A stretch of DNA of 64,000 nt from Synergistaceae bacterium (GCA_018436725.1 JAHDKT010000053.1:1-64000), one strand, 5' to 3'. Positions 49,571-58,907 are shown, counted from the stretch's first letter. The notes: a model not told the origin generated them from the letters alone. Translations and numbers: made by a program.

Positions 49571-50428
49571 ATGCGGCGGAGAAGAGCGGTTGTGATGATT
49601 TTAGGAGCGATGCTGTCGTGTTTTCTGTTCGCTGCGGGAGCATCGGCGATGGACGTGGAGCGGGGAGCGGAGAAGATTCATGCCGCCGCCGAGGGAAAAC
49701 GGCCGTTTCCTGTCCTCTCGGCGGAGTACCCCGATATGACGGAGGCCGATTCGTATGCGGTGCAGAAGGCGTATTCTCTGAAACGCCTGAAAGGCGCCCG
49801 TCCGTCCGGCTTCAAGGCGGGCCTCACCACCGAGGCGACGATGAAGCGCTTCGGCGCGTCAACTCCCTTCGCAGCGCCTCTCTTTCCCGAAGGCGCGATG
49901 GACGGGAGCGTCGAGCGCGTCGTCGTCGAGCGCGCTTCGTTCGGCGTCTTGATGCTGGAGGCGGAGATCGCTTTCATCTTGGGCGAAGCGATTGAAGCCC
50001 CCCTGAAAGACGCGGCGGAACTCAGGGAGAAGGTGGCGGCGGTCGCTCCGGCGGTCGAGCTTCCCGATCTCTCCTTCACCGACATGAAGCTGCTGAAGGC
50101 GGTGGACATCAACGCTTCCGCCATCTCCTCGAAGGCGTGGATCCTCGGAAAACAGGTTCCTCTTGCGGACGCTCCCGACCTGAACGAACTGGTCCCGGTG
50201 GTGACCCTCGACGGCGCCGAGGTCAACCGCGGTAAAGGCTCCGACGCGCTCGGAGACCAGTGGAAGGCCGTCTTCTGGCTGGTGAACAAGATGCTCGAGG
50301 AAGGGTGGACGATGCGGAAGGGCGACGTCCTGCTCACCGGAGCGCTCGGCAACATGATTCCCGGCAAGCCGGGCGACTATGTCTACTCCATCGAACCGTT
50401 GGGTACGGTGCGTTTCGTCGTGAGGTAG
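49571..50428 (+). CDS. 2-keto-4-pentenoate hydratase-like protein with signal peptide
   Basis: 285 residues. The body matches the MhpD/DmpE hydratase-decarboxylase family of the FAH superfamily (FKAGLTTEATMKRFGAS, EAEIAFILGEAI with metal-binding Glu residues, AVELPDLSF, a closing LLTGALGNMIPGKPGDY). Unusually for a cytoplasmic catabolic family it begins MRRRRAVVMILGAMLSCFLF with AGASAMD, a clear signal peptide. GAAAGAGGTG lies before ATG. Periplasmic hydratase activity or a binding role are both possible; it stands alone between divergent and downstream genes. Confidence 0.8.
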   Translation: MRRRRAVVMILGAMLSCFLFAAGASAMDVERGAEKIHAAAEGKRPFPVLSAEYPDMTEADSYAVQKAYSLKRLKGARPSGFKAGLTTEATMKRFGASTPFAAPLFPEGAMDGSVERVVVERASFGVLMLEAEIAFILGEAIEAPLKDAAELREKVAAVAPAVELPDLSFTDMKLLKAVDINASAISSKAWILGKQVPLADAPDLNELVPVVTLDGAEVNRGKGSDALGDQWKAVFWLVNKMLEEGWTMRKGDVLLTGALGNMIPGKPGDYVYSIEPLGTVRFVVR

Positions 50429-50508
50429 GCTGGACGGGAGGAGTATCGGGGGTTGGTCTTGAACCGGCCCCTGTTTTTATTTTTATTATTTGTGCTGAAT
50501 ACTTCGAC

Positions 50509-50537
50509 TTGACTTTTTCTCCTGTCGGCCCCATACT
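50509..50537 (+). promoter_or_regulatory. Probable promoter of the regulator/TRAP cluster
   Basis: TTGACT (50509-50514), 17 bases, CATACT (50532-50537), about 60 bases before the regulator start, in an AT-rich interval. Confidence 0.5.
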
Positions 50538-50595
50538 TATTTCTTAAGAATAATTTTATCGTAAATAAGACGCATTGACTCAGGGGTGTCGAGGA

Positions 50596-51912
50596 ATGAG
50601 GATAGGCATTATCGGTCCGCCCAATCGCCTGGTTATGCTCAAGAGAGTGTCGGAAGAGTTCGCCGACGTCTCTTTTGATCTGTTCGAATACGTTCTGCCC
50701 TCCGAAGCTCCGGAAATCGTCCAGAAACATCAGGATGCTCTGGATGCCGTATTTTTCTCCGGTCATCTTCCTTATGCCCTTTCATTGAACGCGGTGCATC
50801 GCTCCAAACCCTGGGGCTATCTCTCGTTTTACTCGAGCGGTATTCTCCCCGCGCTTCTTGAGGCCAGACGCTACACGCTCGGGCGATTTCGGACGAGCGT
50901 GGACACCCTTCCCGAAAAAGAAATTTGGAGCGAGCTTGACGGTTCGTCGCTTGAAATAGACGCTATATATGCGCATTCAAAGGGTATTTTTCGTTTCGAT
51001 ATCGACGAGGTCGTCGCCTTTCATCAAACGCTCATTTTCGAGAAGAAGACCGATTTTTGTCTCACCTGCGTCGAGGCCGTGCACGAACGTCTTCTGAAGC
51101 TGGGGGTTCCGTCGTATCTCGTGACGCCGAACAGGTATTTCATGCGCGATTCTCTGGAAAAGATCATTCTGGAAGTCCGGGGAAAAAGCAGCGAACACCT
51201 TCTCAGCGTCGTCGGTATCTACAGGCTGGTCGATTCGTCGAAAAACAGGCGCTGGTATGAAACTGCGATGCTCGCGTTGAATGCGCATCTGGTGGAGTTC
51301 GCCAAAAGGCGGCGTATCATGGTGATACCGAGGGACATGTCCAGTTTTCAGACCATCGAGACAATGGGGCAGTTTCTTGTGGGAACGGACAATTTTTCGG
51401 ACTGTTCGTTCATATCGAAATTACGGTCGCTCTGCGACTTCGAGCTTTCGATAGGTTTCGGGGCGGGAGCGAGCTTGAGCATCGCCGAGGAGAAGGCGCT
51501 CGAGGCTTTGGATATGGCGGGGGAGCGTCGCGACGTGTGCTACCTCTTCGACGGGAAGGAAGTCAGGGAGCTGGGGAATCCGAACGCCGGAGTGCTGAAG
51601 TTCGCTTTCCCGGATCGGGAGATGCTGCTTCTTGCCGACAGGCTCGGCGTCAACGCATCCACCCTCTCCCGCTACCTTCGGGCGTTGGCCTGTTTCGACG
51701 GAGTGTTTACCGCATCCGATTTCGCGAAAATGGTCGGCATCCAATCGAAAAGTTCGCGGAAGATCGTCAGGATGCTTCTGAGGGAAAAACTGATCGTCGA
51801 AAGCGGCACTCTGTCCCGTGCATCCCGAGGACGGCCGCAGGCATTGTACGTTTTCGCTAGTGATGCGGATGCTCTTCGGAGTGCGTCCCATCAGAGCATG
51901 CCGAGGAGGTGA
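50596..51912 (+). CDS. Putative transcriptional regulator with C-terminal tandem HTH
   Basis: 438 residues. The N-terminal ~180 look like a ligand-sensing alpha/beta domain (MRIGIIGPPNRLVMLKRVSE). A middle domain contains FELSIGFGAGASLSIAEEKA, reminiscent of degenerate GGDEF-like palms in PucR-type regulators. The C-terminus has two helix-turn-helix segments (ADRLGVNASTLSRYLRAL and FAKMVGIQSKSSRKIVRMLL). The family was not recognised with certainty. It precedes the TRAP/peptidase/deacylase genes on the same strand by 65 bp and likely controls them. Confidence 0.6.
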   Translation: MRIGIIGPPNRLVMLKRVSEEFADVSFDLFEYVLPSEAPEIVQKHQDALDAVFFSGHLPYALSLNAVHRSKPWGYLSFYSSGILPALLEARRYTLGRFRTSVDTLPEKEIWSELDGSSLEIDAIYAHSKGIFRFDIDEVVAFHQTLIFEKKTDFCLTCVEAVHERLLKLGVPSYLVTPNRYFMRDSLEKIILEVRGKSSEHLLSVVGIYRLVDSSKNRRWYETAMLALNAHLVEFAKRRRIMVIPRDMSSFQTIETMGQFLVGTDNFSDCSFISKLRSLCDFELSIGFGAGASLSIAEEKALEALDMAGERRDVCYLFDGKEVRELGNPNAGVLKFAFPDREMLLLADRLGVNASTLSRYLRALACFDGVFTASDFAKMVGIQSKSSRKIVRMLLREKLIVESGTLSRASRGRPQALYVFASDADALRSASHQSMPRR

Positions 51913-51977
51913 GAGCGAGGGCACAAGATGGTTTGCGCATGTTTCGGCGGGATTTGAGATTCGACATCTGAGAGGAG

Positions 51978-53078
51978 ATGAAACGTATGCAGAAAGTAAT
52001 GTGTGGGAAAAAGGTTCTGGGGTTGCTGTTGCTCTCGTTGTTCATGGTTTCGTTGTGCATAGTTCCTTCCGAAGCCGCTCCGCAGTACCGTTGGAAACTT
52101 GGTATTCCGTGGTCGCGCCCGGCGGTCGATGAAAATCTGAAGCTGTTCTGCCAGCTTGTCGAAGAGTACTCCGGCGGCAAGATCGAGGTCCGCTACTACC
52201 CGGACGGCCAGCTCGGGACCCATGACGAGACGTTCCACGGCGTGCGCAGGGGGGACATCACCATGGGCCTCTTCTCTCCGTACGTCAATCTCGTCCCCGG
52301 CGGCATGATCAACTGGATGCCCTGGAGCACCGAAAACTGGGATGCCGCAGCGATCCTTTACGAACACGACAAAGGAATCATCTGGAAGGCCACCGAGGCG
52401 GCGTATAACGAGGTCGGCATGCACCAGGTCCTCAACATCATGTACGGCTCGTACGGCGTGGGAAGCAAGGTTCGTCCGATCAGAACTCCCAAGGATTTCG
52501 ACGGTCTGCGCTTCAGAGTTTCAGCTTCGCTGGCTTCCGTCAGGGTGTTCGAGAACATCATCAAGAACGCGAACGTCAATATGACGCTCGAAACGATTCC
52601 CTGGGCCGACCTCTACAACGCGCTCTCCAGAGGTGTCGTCGACACGATATGGAGTATGTGGCCGTCGCTGATCGACGAGCGTCACGGCGAAGTTCTGAGC
52701 TACTACTCGAACCTCAACTGGACGTGGGACTGCAACAACCTGGTGATCAACAAGAAGATCTGGGACGAGCTTCCCGAAGATCTGAAGGAAGCGGTTCGCA
52801 AGGCTGCCAGGGTCGCCGAGGAGAAACAGTTCGAGAAGCAGAAGTCCATCGAAAGCGAGTATATCGAGAAGGTGCGTAGTCTTCCGGGGATGACCCTTGT
52901 CGAACTGACCTCCGAGGAGCGGGAGGCGTTCCGCAAGATGTCCGACATGCCGAAGATCTGGGACGAGCTTGCGAAGCCCTGGCTGGAGAAAGCCTTCCCC
53001 GGAGAGAATATGCAGGAGAAGATGCTTGCGGAGATCGAAAGAGTGCATAAAGAGGTAGAGGCGGCAAAGAAGAAGTAA
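51978..53078 (+). CDS. dctP: TRAP transporter substrate-binding protein DctP
   Basis: 366 residues. A signal peptide (KKVLGLLLLSLFMVSLCIVP, cleavage after SEA) leads into a DctP fold; the conserved arginine lies in FDGLRFRVSAS and the substrate-gating segment is ETIPWADLYNALSRGVVDTI. GAGAGGAG precedes ATG. It feeds the DctQM permease downstream. The nearby M81 peptidase and D-aminoacylase suggest an N-acyl amino acid or small peptide as ligand (inference). Confidence 0.92.
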   Translation: MKRMQKVMCGKKVLGLLLLSLFMVSLCIVPSEAAPQYRWKLGIPWSRPAVDENLKLFCQLVEEYSGGKIEVRYYPDGQLGTHDETFHGVRRGDITMGLFSPYVNLVPGGMINWMPWSTENWDAAAILYEHDKGIIWKATEAAYNEVGMHQVLNIMYGSYGVGSKVRPIRTPKDFDGLRFRVSASLASVRVFENIIKNANVNMTLETIPWADLYNALSRGVVDTIWSMWPSLIDERHGEVLSYYSNLNWTWDCNNLVINKKIWDELPEDLKEAVRKAARVAEEKQFEKQKSIESEYIEKVRSLPGMTLVELTSEEREAFRKMSDMPKIWDELAKPWLEKAFPGENMQEKMLAEIERVHKEVEAAKKK

Positions 53079-53103
53079 ATCCCGTCCGGAACTCTTTTTT
53101 CAG

Positions 53104-53148
53104 AGGCACGGGCGGGAGGAGCACGTTCCGCCCGTGCCTTGTTTCTCG
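53104..53148 (+). terminator. Hairpin between dctP and dctQ
   Basis: AGGCACGGGCGG (53104-53115) pairs perfectly with 53128-53139, followed by TGTTTCTCGTT. It probably attenuates read-through so that binding protein exceeds permease. Confidence 0.65.
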
Positions 53149-53289
53149 TTGCAGACCGCTTTCGGATGCGCTGTTTTGCGGGAGTGCGACCGGTGTTCAT
53201 CACCTTTGATTCTACGCCGGGTTGTTTCTTGATACGCCTCCTCCTGCCGTCTGAATAGGGTATTTCTTGCGATAAGGGGAGGTTGTGCC

Positions 53290-53847
53290 ATGGGAGCGTT
53301 TTTCAAGAAGTTTTTCGCTTTTCTCGCCATCCTGGAGAACATACTCTGCACGCTGGGGCTTCTCGGGACGACATTTATGATTACATTTCAGGTGCTCAAC
53401 CGATTCTGGCTGCGCCTGAACATCCGATGGATCAACGATTTCTCGCTCTTTGTCTTCATCTTCTTCGTCTTCTTCGCGATCGTGGTGACGACGCGGGACG
53501 ACGGCCATACAAGCGTGGACATGCTGGTGGACCGCGTTTTCGAGAACAGGCCGAAGGGACGGGCGATCTACGTGCTCTGCACCAGAATCGTGTGCATCGT
53601 CACGATAGGTCTTTTTCTTATTCCCGCATGGCACTTCGCAGTGGATGCGTATAACTTTCCTCAGCCGGGCAATCTGGTGCGATGGTTCAACGAGAGCTGG
53701 CTGATGGAGAGTCTCTTTGTCACGATGTGTCTCAGCTTTCTGCATCTGGTGTATAACGTGATCATCGGTTTTGGAAAGATCTCTGAAATGGGTGTGGTTG
53801 CGGAAGGCGCGTCTTCGGACCGCGTAGCGCAGGAGAAGGGGGAGTAG
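53290..53847 (+). CDS. dctQ: TRAP transporter small permease DctQ
   Basis: 185 residues with four membrane helices; NRFWLRLNIRWINDFSLFVF and the following VVTTRDDGHTSVDMLVDR are typical DctQ signatures. GGGGAGG lies before ATG. It is followed after 4 bp by dctM. The 211-bp gap from dctP contains only the hairpin at 53104. Confidence 0.9.
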   Translation: MGAFFKKFFAFLAILENILCTLGLLGTTFMITFQVLNRFWLRLNIRWINDFSLFVFIFFVFFAIVVTTRDDGHTSVDMLVDRVFENRPKGRAIYVLCTRIVCIVTIGLFLIPAWHFAVDAYNFPQPGNLVRWFNESWLMESLFVTMCLSFLHLVYNVIIGFGKISEMGVVAEGASSDRVAQEKGE

Positions 53848-53851
53848 GCTC

Positions 53852-55177
53852 ATGGAGTTCGGTATTGTAGCGGCTCTTGCCGTTTTCGTCCTGGTTATCG
53901 CCATAGGCATCCCTCTTGGATGGGGATTCCTGAGCAGCACGATCGTCGGCCTGTGGGGGCTCGACCAGCCTCTCAGCTTCATCGCAGGGACGTTTTATCA
54001 CTCCATTAATAACTATATCCTGATGGGGATCGCTTTCTTCATATTCGCCGGCTCCCTGATCGCCCAGGCCGGACTTGCGGAGAGGATTGTCCGATTCTCC
54101 TACGCGATGGTCGGAAAGCTCCGCGGCGGCCTGATCGTCGTGGCGATCATCGCATCCGTCATCATGGGAGCGCTCACGGGATCCTCCCTGCCGGTCATCT
54201 CCGCGCTCATTCCGCTGCTCGTTCCGCAGCTCGAACGGTACGGGTACAACAGGGTCTACACCACGTCCGTCCTCTGCTCGTGCAGCTTTCTGGGATACCT
54301 GATACCGCCGAGCGTCCCCGCGATGATCTACTGTCTCATCGCGCAACAGTCCGTCGCGGCGATGTTCCTGGCGACGGTCTTCCCCGGGCTTCTCCTCGCC
54401 GCCGGGTACATGATCGTCAATCACTTCATCTGCCGGAAGTACATCGACGAGTCGAAGACTCCGCCTATGCTGGAGCCCTCGCTTCGAAGAAAGGAACTCT
54501 TCTCCGCCACATGGTCCGCTATTCCCGCTCTCGGAGCCCCCGGCGTCATTCTGGCCGGTATCTACGGAGGTTTCTTCACGCCGAACGAGGCGGGAGCCAT
54601 CGGCGTCGTCTACTGTCTGTTCGTAGGCTTTCTGATCTACCGCGATCTGACGATGAATCGCTTCTGGACGGCCATTTACACCGCTGTCCTCACCGTGGGC
54701 ATGATCAACCTGATGATCGCCACCGGGACGGTCTTCACCAGGCTGCTGATCCGCGAGGGCGTAGCGCAGACGGTGGCCGAGATCGTCCTCGGGTTGTTCC
54801 AGAGCAAGGTGATGATCCTGATCATGATGAACGTCTTCCTGCTCATTCTGGGCATGTTCATCGACGGCGCGCCCATCATGATCCTCGCCGTGCCGATCAT
54901 CCTGCCGCTCATACGGCAGCTCGACGTGAACCTCATCCAGCTCGGCGCGATCGTCATCGTGAATATAGGGTTGGGAGTGGTGACGCCGCCCTTCGCTATC
55001 TCGATGTTCGTCGGTTCGCGCCTCGCCGATGTGAAATATATCCAACTGGTGAAGCCTATGATGCTGTTTCTTCTTCTCGTCGGCATCCCCGTCCTTCTGC
55101 TGACCACCTTCATTCCTGCGATCTCCTGCTGGCTTCCGACCGTGATGCTCGGTATAGAGACGGTCGGTTCATGGTGA
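53852..55177 (+). CDS. dctM: TRAP transporter large permease DctM
   Basis: 441 residues, about 12 membrane helices, with the DctM hallmarks GIPLGWGFLSSTIVGL, a GSSLPVISALIPLLVPQLER loop, YGGFFTPNEAGAIGVVYCL and IDGAPIMILAVPIILPL near the end. Na+-coupled uptake with DctP and DctQ. GGGGGAG precedes ATG. Confidence 0.93.
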   Translation: MEFGIVAALAVFVLVIAIGIPLGWGFLSSTIVGLWGLDQPLSFIAGTFYHSINNYILMGIAFFIFAGSLIAQAGLAERIVRFSYAMVGKLRGGLIVVAIIASVIMGALTGSSLPVISALIPLLVPQLERYGYNRVYTTSVLCSCSFLGYLIPPSVPAMIYCLIAQQSVAAMFLATVFPGLLLAAGYMIVNHFICRKYIDESKTPPMLEPSLRRKELFSATWSAIPALGAPGVILAGIYGGFFTPNEAGAIGVVYCLFVGFLIYRDLTMNRFWTAIYTAVLTVGMINLMIATGTVFTRLLIREGVAQTVAEIVLGLFQSKVMILIMMNVFLLILGMFIDGAPIMILAVPIILPLIRQLDVNLIQLGAIVIVNIGLGVVTPPFAISMFVGSRLADVKYIQLVKPMMLFLLLVGIPVLLLTTFIPAISCWLPTVMLGIETVGSW

Positions 55178-55212
55178 TCCGCGATCAAGCCGGGAAGGAC
55201 GAGGAGGCTATC

Positions 55213-56688
55213 ATGAAAATGCGAGTGCTTATCGGGGAGCTGAAACACGAGACGAATTCGTTCATCGAACGCAAAACCGACCGGCGTTCCTTCGAAGAGT
55301 ACCACTTGAAACTGGGAGACGAAGTAGTCCCATACTTCGAGGGTGTCGAGACGGAACTCAAAGGGATGATGACCGCCTTTTCGGAAGACGGAATAGACTT
55401 TCTCCCCGTCATCGGCGCGGAGGCGATGCCGGGCGGGCCTGTCGCCAGGGAGTTTTTCGATTTCGCCAAAGGAGTTCTTCTCGAAGCCCTGCGCAACGAA
55501 GCTCCTTTCGACGGCGTTCTGCTGGCCCTGCACGGAGCGATGGTCGTCGAGGATTCCTTCGACGCCGAGGGGGAGCTGCTCTCCGCGATACGCGAAGTCG
55601 TCGGCGCGGACATGCCCGTGATGATCACGCTCGATCTGCATGCCAACGTGACGTCCGAGATGCAGCGGTGCGCAACGGCGACAGTCGGTTACGATACATA
55701 CCCCCATGTCGATATGTATCTTCGGGGGTATGAAGCGGCGAAGATAATGGGAAGGACGCTCCGCGGCGAGATTCGCCCCGTGATGCGCCATCGGCGCGTT
55801 CCGCTCCTTTCCCCGACCATTCCTACCTCGAAACGGCCGTACGCCGGGATTATGGACGGAGTAAGGGAGATGGAGCAACTTCCAGGAGTCGTATCCGTCT
55901 CGGTGATGCATGGTTTCCCGTGGTCCGACATACCGGAGGTCGGCGTCTCCGTCGTCGCTGTGACCGACGGGAACGAGGCGCTTGCGGAATCGCTCGTCGA
56001 GGAGTTGAGCGGACGTATATGGAGCGAACGCGCGTTCTTCCGCAAGGATCTTCTCCCCCCCGACGAGGCTGTGCGCCGGGCGCTTGAATCTCCTCTGAGC
56101 CCGGTTGTGCTGGCGGATACCTCCGATAATCCGGGAGGAGGCGCTCCGACCGACGGAACCCAGCTGCTTGCCGAGATGCTGCGGCAACAAGTACAGGATG
56201 CCGCCTTTGCGCTGATAGTCGACCCGGAGAGCGTCGATGCGGCGATCGGGGCAGGCGTCGGGCAGCGCGTGCGCCTGCGTCTAGGGGGGAAAACGGCCCC
56301 GGGAAAGCATCATGGAGTTCCTCTCGATGTTGAGGGGAGAGTGCTCACGATAGCCGATGGACGGTACGTTATCCAAGGCCCGATGTGCACTGGACTCCCC
56401 ATCGAAATGGGACGAACCGTCGTTGTGGATATCGACGGCGTTGAAGTCGTTATTACCGAACGTCGCACCCAGCCCTGGGACGCCGAGGTCTTTCGGCGAT
56501 TGGGTATCGAACCTGGTAATCGGAAGATCCTTGTGGTCAAGTCGGCGGCCCATTTCAGGGCTTCTTTCGAGCCTATCGCGAAAGAGATTTTCGAGGTCGA
56601 TCTGCCGGGCCTCGTCTCGAATAATTTTATAAATTTTCAATTTAAAAACATTCTCCGCCCGGTATTCCCGCTGGACGGACAGGACTGA
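55213..56688 (+). CDS. M81-family metallopeptidase (MlrC-like)
   Basis: 491 residues. Zinc-site motifs of the MlrC family are visible: GELKHETNSF (His12), LLALHGAMV, TLDLHANVT and GYDTYPHVDM, with LADTSDNPGGGAPTDGT further on. MlrC hydrolyses linear peptides in microcystin breakdown, but most homologues sit beside transporters in amino-acid or peptide catabolism, as here. ATG at 55213 has GAGGAGG upstream. It lies between the TRAP permease and the D-aminoacylase, 14 bp before the latter. Confidence 0.88.
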   Translation: MKMRVLIGELKHETNSFIERKTDRRSFEEYHLKLGDEVVPYFEGVETELKGMMTAFSEDGIDFLPVIGAEAMPGGPVAREFFDFAKGVLLEALRNEAPFDGVLLALHGAMVVEDSFDAEGELLSAIREVVGADMPVMITLDLHANVTSEMQRCATATVGYDTYPHVDMYLRGYEAAKIMGRTLRGEIRPVMRHRRVPLLSPTIPTSKRPYAGIMDGVREMEQLPGVVSVSVMHGFPWSDIPEVGVSVVAVTDGNEALAESLVEELSGRIWSERAFFRKDLLPPDEAVRRALESPLSPVVLADTSDNPGGGAPTDGTQLLAEMLRQQVQDAAFALIVDPESVDAAIGAGVGQRVRLRLGGKTAPGKHHGVPLDVEGRVLTIADGRYVIQGPMCTGLPIEMGRTVVVDIDGVEVVITERRTQPWDAEVFRRLGIEPGNRKILVVKSAAHFRASFEPIAKEIFEVDLPGLVSNNFINFQFKNILRPVFPLDGQD

Positions 56689-56701
56689 GTCCGGAGGTGT
56701 C

Positions 56702-58303
56702 GTGGTGTCGGAATTTGATCTTGTTGTACGAAACGCGCGTATAGTCGACGGGGCCAACACTCCGTGGTTTCGAGGAGACGTAGGCGTGCGCGGAGGAAGA
56801 ATCGAGTATGTGGGGTCCTTGCCAGAAGGCGTAGTTGCCGCTTCGGTGGTCGACGCGGAAGGCCGTGTACTCGCTCCCGGCTTCATCGACATGCATACCC
56901 ACAACGATTTTCTGCTGCTGAAGGAGCCCGCGACGGTCCCCAAGCTGAAGCAGGGGGTCACCACCATCATGATCGGACAGTGCGGCATCAGCGCGGCCCC
57001 GATCGCGGAGGACAAGGTGGAGCTGCTGAATTCGTACACCGGTTTCATCATGGCGGGAGCGACCCCTCGATGGAACTGGCGCTCCTTCGGCGACTATCTC
57101 GACGTGCTGGACGAGCTTGAACTCGGTGTCAACGTGGGGTCGTTCGTCGGGCACGGAACGATTCGGCTCAACGTCCTCGGCTTCGAGAGCAGAAAACCGA
57201 CGGAGGCGGAGGTCGCGAAGATGCGCGACCTCGCGCACGGGGCAATGGAAGAAGGGGCCTTCGGTATGACCAGCGGGCTCATTTACGCTCCCGGAGTCTA
57301 TTCGACCGACGAGGAGGTCGAAGAGATCGCGAAAGGCTTGACGAAACGGCAGGGAGTGTATCTCTCCCATATGCGGAACGAATCCGCCGACGTCGTCAAA
57401 TCGGTTCAAGAGACGATCTCCGTGGCCGAGAGAGCCGGAATTCCCGGACAAGTGCTTCATCACAAGGCGTGCGGGCGCAAAAACTTCGGCAAGGTCCGCG
57501 AGACTCTCGACGTGCTGGAAAAGGCTCGATCCAGAGGCGTGGACATGACTGTCGATCAGTACCCCTACGCGGCCAGCAGCACCACGCTTCGCAGCATTCT
57601 TCCTCCATGGGTTCACGAAGGAGGAGTCGCCAAAGTTCTCGAACGCCTCTCCGATTCCTCGCTTCGCGAGCGCCTGAAACAGGAGATCCTCACCACGGAG
57701 GGCTGGGAGAACATGCTGCTCAGCAGCGGAGGCCCGGAAGGCGTTATGGTGGTGTATACCCCCATGACGCCGGAGTACGAGGGGAAAACGCTGCCTGTCA
57801 TCGCCGCTATGACGGGAAAGGAACCTCTCGACGCGGCGTTCGATATCATCGTGGCGAACAAAGGTTCCGATACGGCATGCTACTTCATGCTCGACGAGGA
57901 CGATGTACAGTACGTTATGAAACATCCGCTCGTCATGGTTGCCTCGGATACTATTCCCTCCGCGCCGGGGGCGAAGTGCCATCCGAGGACGAACGGGACG
58001 TTTCCCCGCGTTCTCGGCAGATATGTCCGGGAGGAAAAGACCCTTCGTCTCGAAGAGGCCGTTTGGAAGATGAGCGGTTTCCCGGCGGCTCGGCTCGGGC
58101 TGTCGAAAAAAGGGATCATCAGGGAAGGAATGGACGCGGATCTCGTCATATTCGACCCGGAGACCGTCATCGACGGCGCGACGTTCGAGAACCCTTTCGG
58201 AGAACCGAAGGGCATTTCGCACGTCTTCGTGGCGGGACGTCTGGCAATGCGGGACGGCGAGTACACCGGCGCCGCCGCGGGGAAGGTGCTTCGAAAAGCG
58301 TGA
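56702..58303 (+). CDS. N-acyl-D-amino-acid deacylase (D-aminoacylase family)
   Basis: 533 residues of the amidohydrolase superfamily. FIDMHTHNDF supplies metal ligands His65/His67, and the D-aminoacylase hallmark cysteine is Cys94 in IGQCG; HMRNES and LHHKACGRKNFGKV supply further ligands, and MVASDTIPS the catalytic Asp. It would cleave N-acyl-D-amino acids (or D-residue-containing peptide derivatives) imported by the TRAP system. GTG start with GGAGGTG. Last gene of the cluster. Confidence 0.9.
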   Translation: MVSEFDLVVRNARIVDGANTPWFRGDVGVRGGRIEYVGSLPEGVVAASVVDAEGRVLAPGFIDMHTHNDFLLLKEPATVPKLKQGVTTIMIGQCGISAAPIAEDKVELLNSYTGFIMAGATPRWNWRSFGDYLDVLDELELGVNVGSFVGHGTIRLNVLGFESRKPTEAEVAKMRDLAHGAMEEGAFGMTSGLIYAPGVYSTDEEVEEIAKGLTKRQGVYLSHMRNESADVVKSVQETISVAERAGIPGQVLHHKACGRKNFGKVRETLDVLEKARSRGVDMTVDQYPYAASSTTLRSILPPWVHEGGVAKVLERLSDSSLRERLKQEILTTEGWENMLLSSGGPEGVMVVYTPMTPEYEGKTLPVIAAMTGKEPLDAAFDIIVANKGSDTACYFMLDEDDVQYVMKHPLVMVASDTIPSAPGAKCHPRTNGTFPRVLGRYVREEKTLRLEEAVWKMSGFPAARLGLSKKGIIREGMDADLVIFDPETVIDGATFENPFGEPKGISHVFVAGRLAMRDGEYTGAAAGKVLRKA

Positions 58304-58316
58304 TCGCAAATGCGCT

Positions 58317-58352
58317 GAAGAGCGGGGTTCTCTCCAAGAGGCCCCGCTCTTC
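58317..58352 (+). terminator. Hairpin terminator after the D-aminoacylase gene
   Basis: GAAGAGCGGGG (58317-58327) pairs with CCCCGCTCTTC (58342-58352), then GCTTGTTTG; weak T-tract. Confidence 0.6.
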
Positions 58353-58406
58353 GCTTGTTTGCGGTTGGTAGCTCTTTTTCCGCTTGGAGAACGATATCCT
58401 TCGTGT

Positions 58407-58907
58407 TCACATGCCCGCAAGCCTGTCGAGCGCTTCCCCGACGAGGCGGAAGAGCTTCCACTCGTCCATCGGCGTCGCTCCTATCGAGCGATAGAAAGTG
58501 ATCGCAGATTCGTTCCAGTCGAGCACCGACCACTCGAACCGGCCGCACCCGCGCTCCTTCGCGGTGCGTGCGAGGTGGACGAGCAGAGCCTTTCCGATTC
58601 CCTTCCCCCTCATCTCGGGCTTCACGTACAGATCCTCCAGGTAGATCCCCGGGCGCCCGAGGAAGGTGGAGAAGTTGTGAAAGAAGAGCGCGAAGGCGAC
58701 GGGAGCCCCCTCCCACTCGCCGATAAGAACCTCGGCGGCGCGCCGTTCGCCGAACAGGTGCGCTTTCAGCCCGTCCTCCGTGGCGACGACGTCGTCGAGC
58801 ATTTTTTCATAGACGGCGAGTTCGCGGATGAACGAGAGAACGAGCGGGACATCATGTTCCTCGGCGTCCCTGATGATCAGGCTGGGTAGATCGGTCGGAT
58901 AGCGCAT
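58407..58907 (-). CDS. GNAT-family N-acetyltransferase
   Basis: 166 residues, full GNAT fold: IYLEDLYVKPEMRGKGIGKA is the diamine-acetyltransferase-like motif B/A with the acetyl-CoA loop, followed by CGRFEWSVLDWNESAITFYR. This resembles the spermidine/thialysine acetyltransferase (SAT) subgroup. ATG at 58907 follows AAAGGTGG. Single-gene unit; substrate unproven. Confidence 0.85.
   Translation of the reverse strand: MRYPTDLPSLIIRDAEEHDVPLVLSFIRELAVYEKMLDDVVATEDGLKAHLFGERRAAEVLIGEWEGAPVAFALFFHNFSTFLGRPGIYLEDLYVKPEMRGKGIGKALLVHLARTAKERGCGRFEWSVLDWNESAITFYRSIGATPMDEWKLFRLVGEALDRLAGM

Noticed and set aside
54280-55212. Long plus-strand extension ahead of the M81 peptidase
   Set aside because: It is the +1 shadow of dctM; the peptidase start at 55213 has GAGGAGG and matches the family N-terminus.
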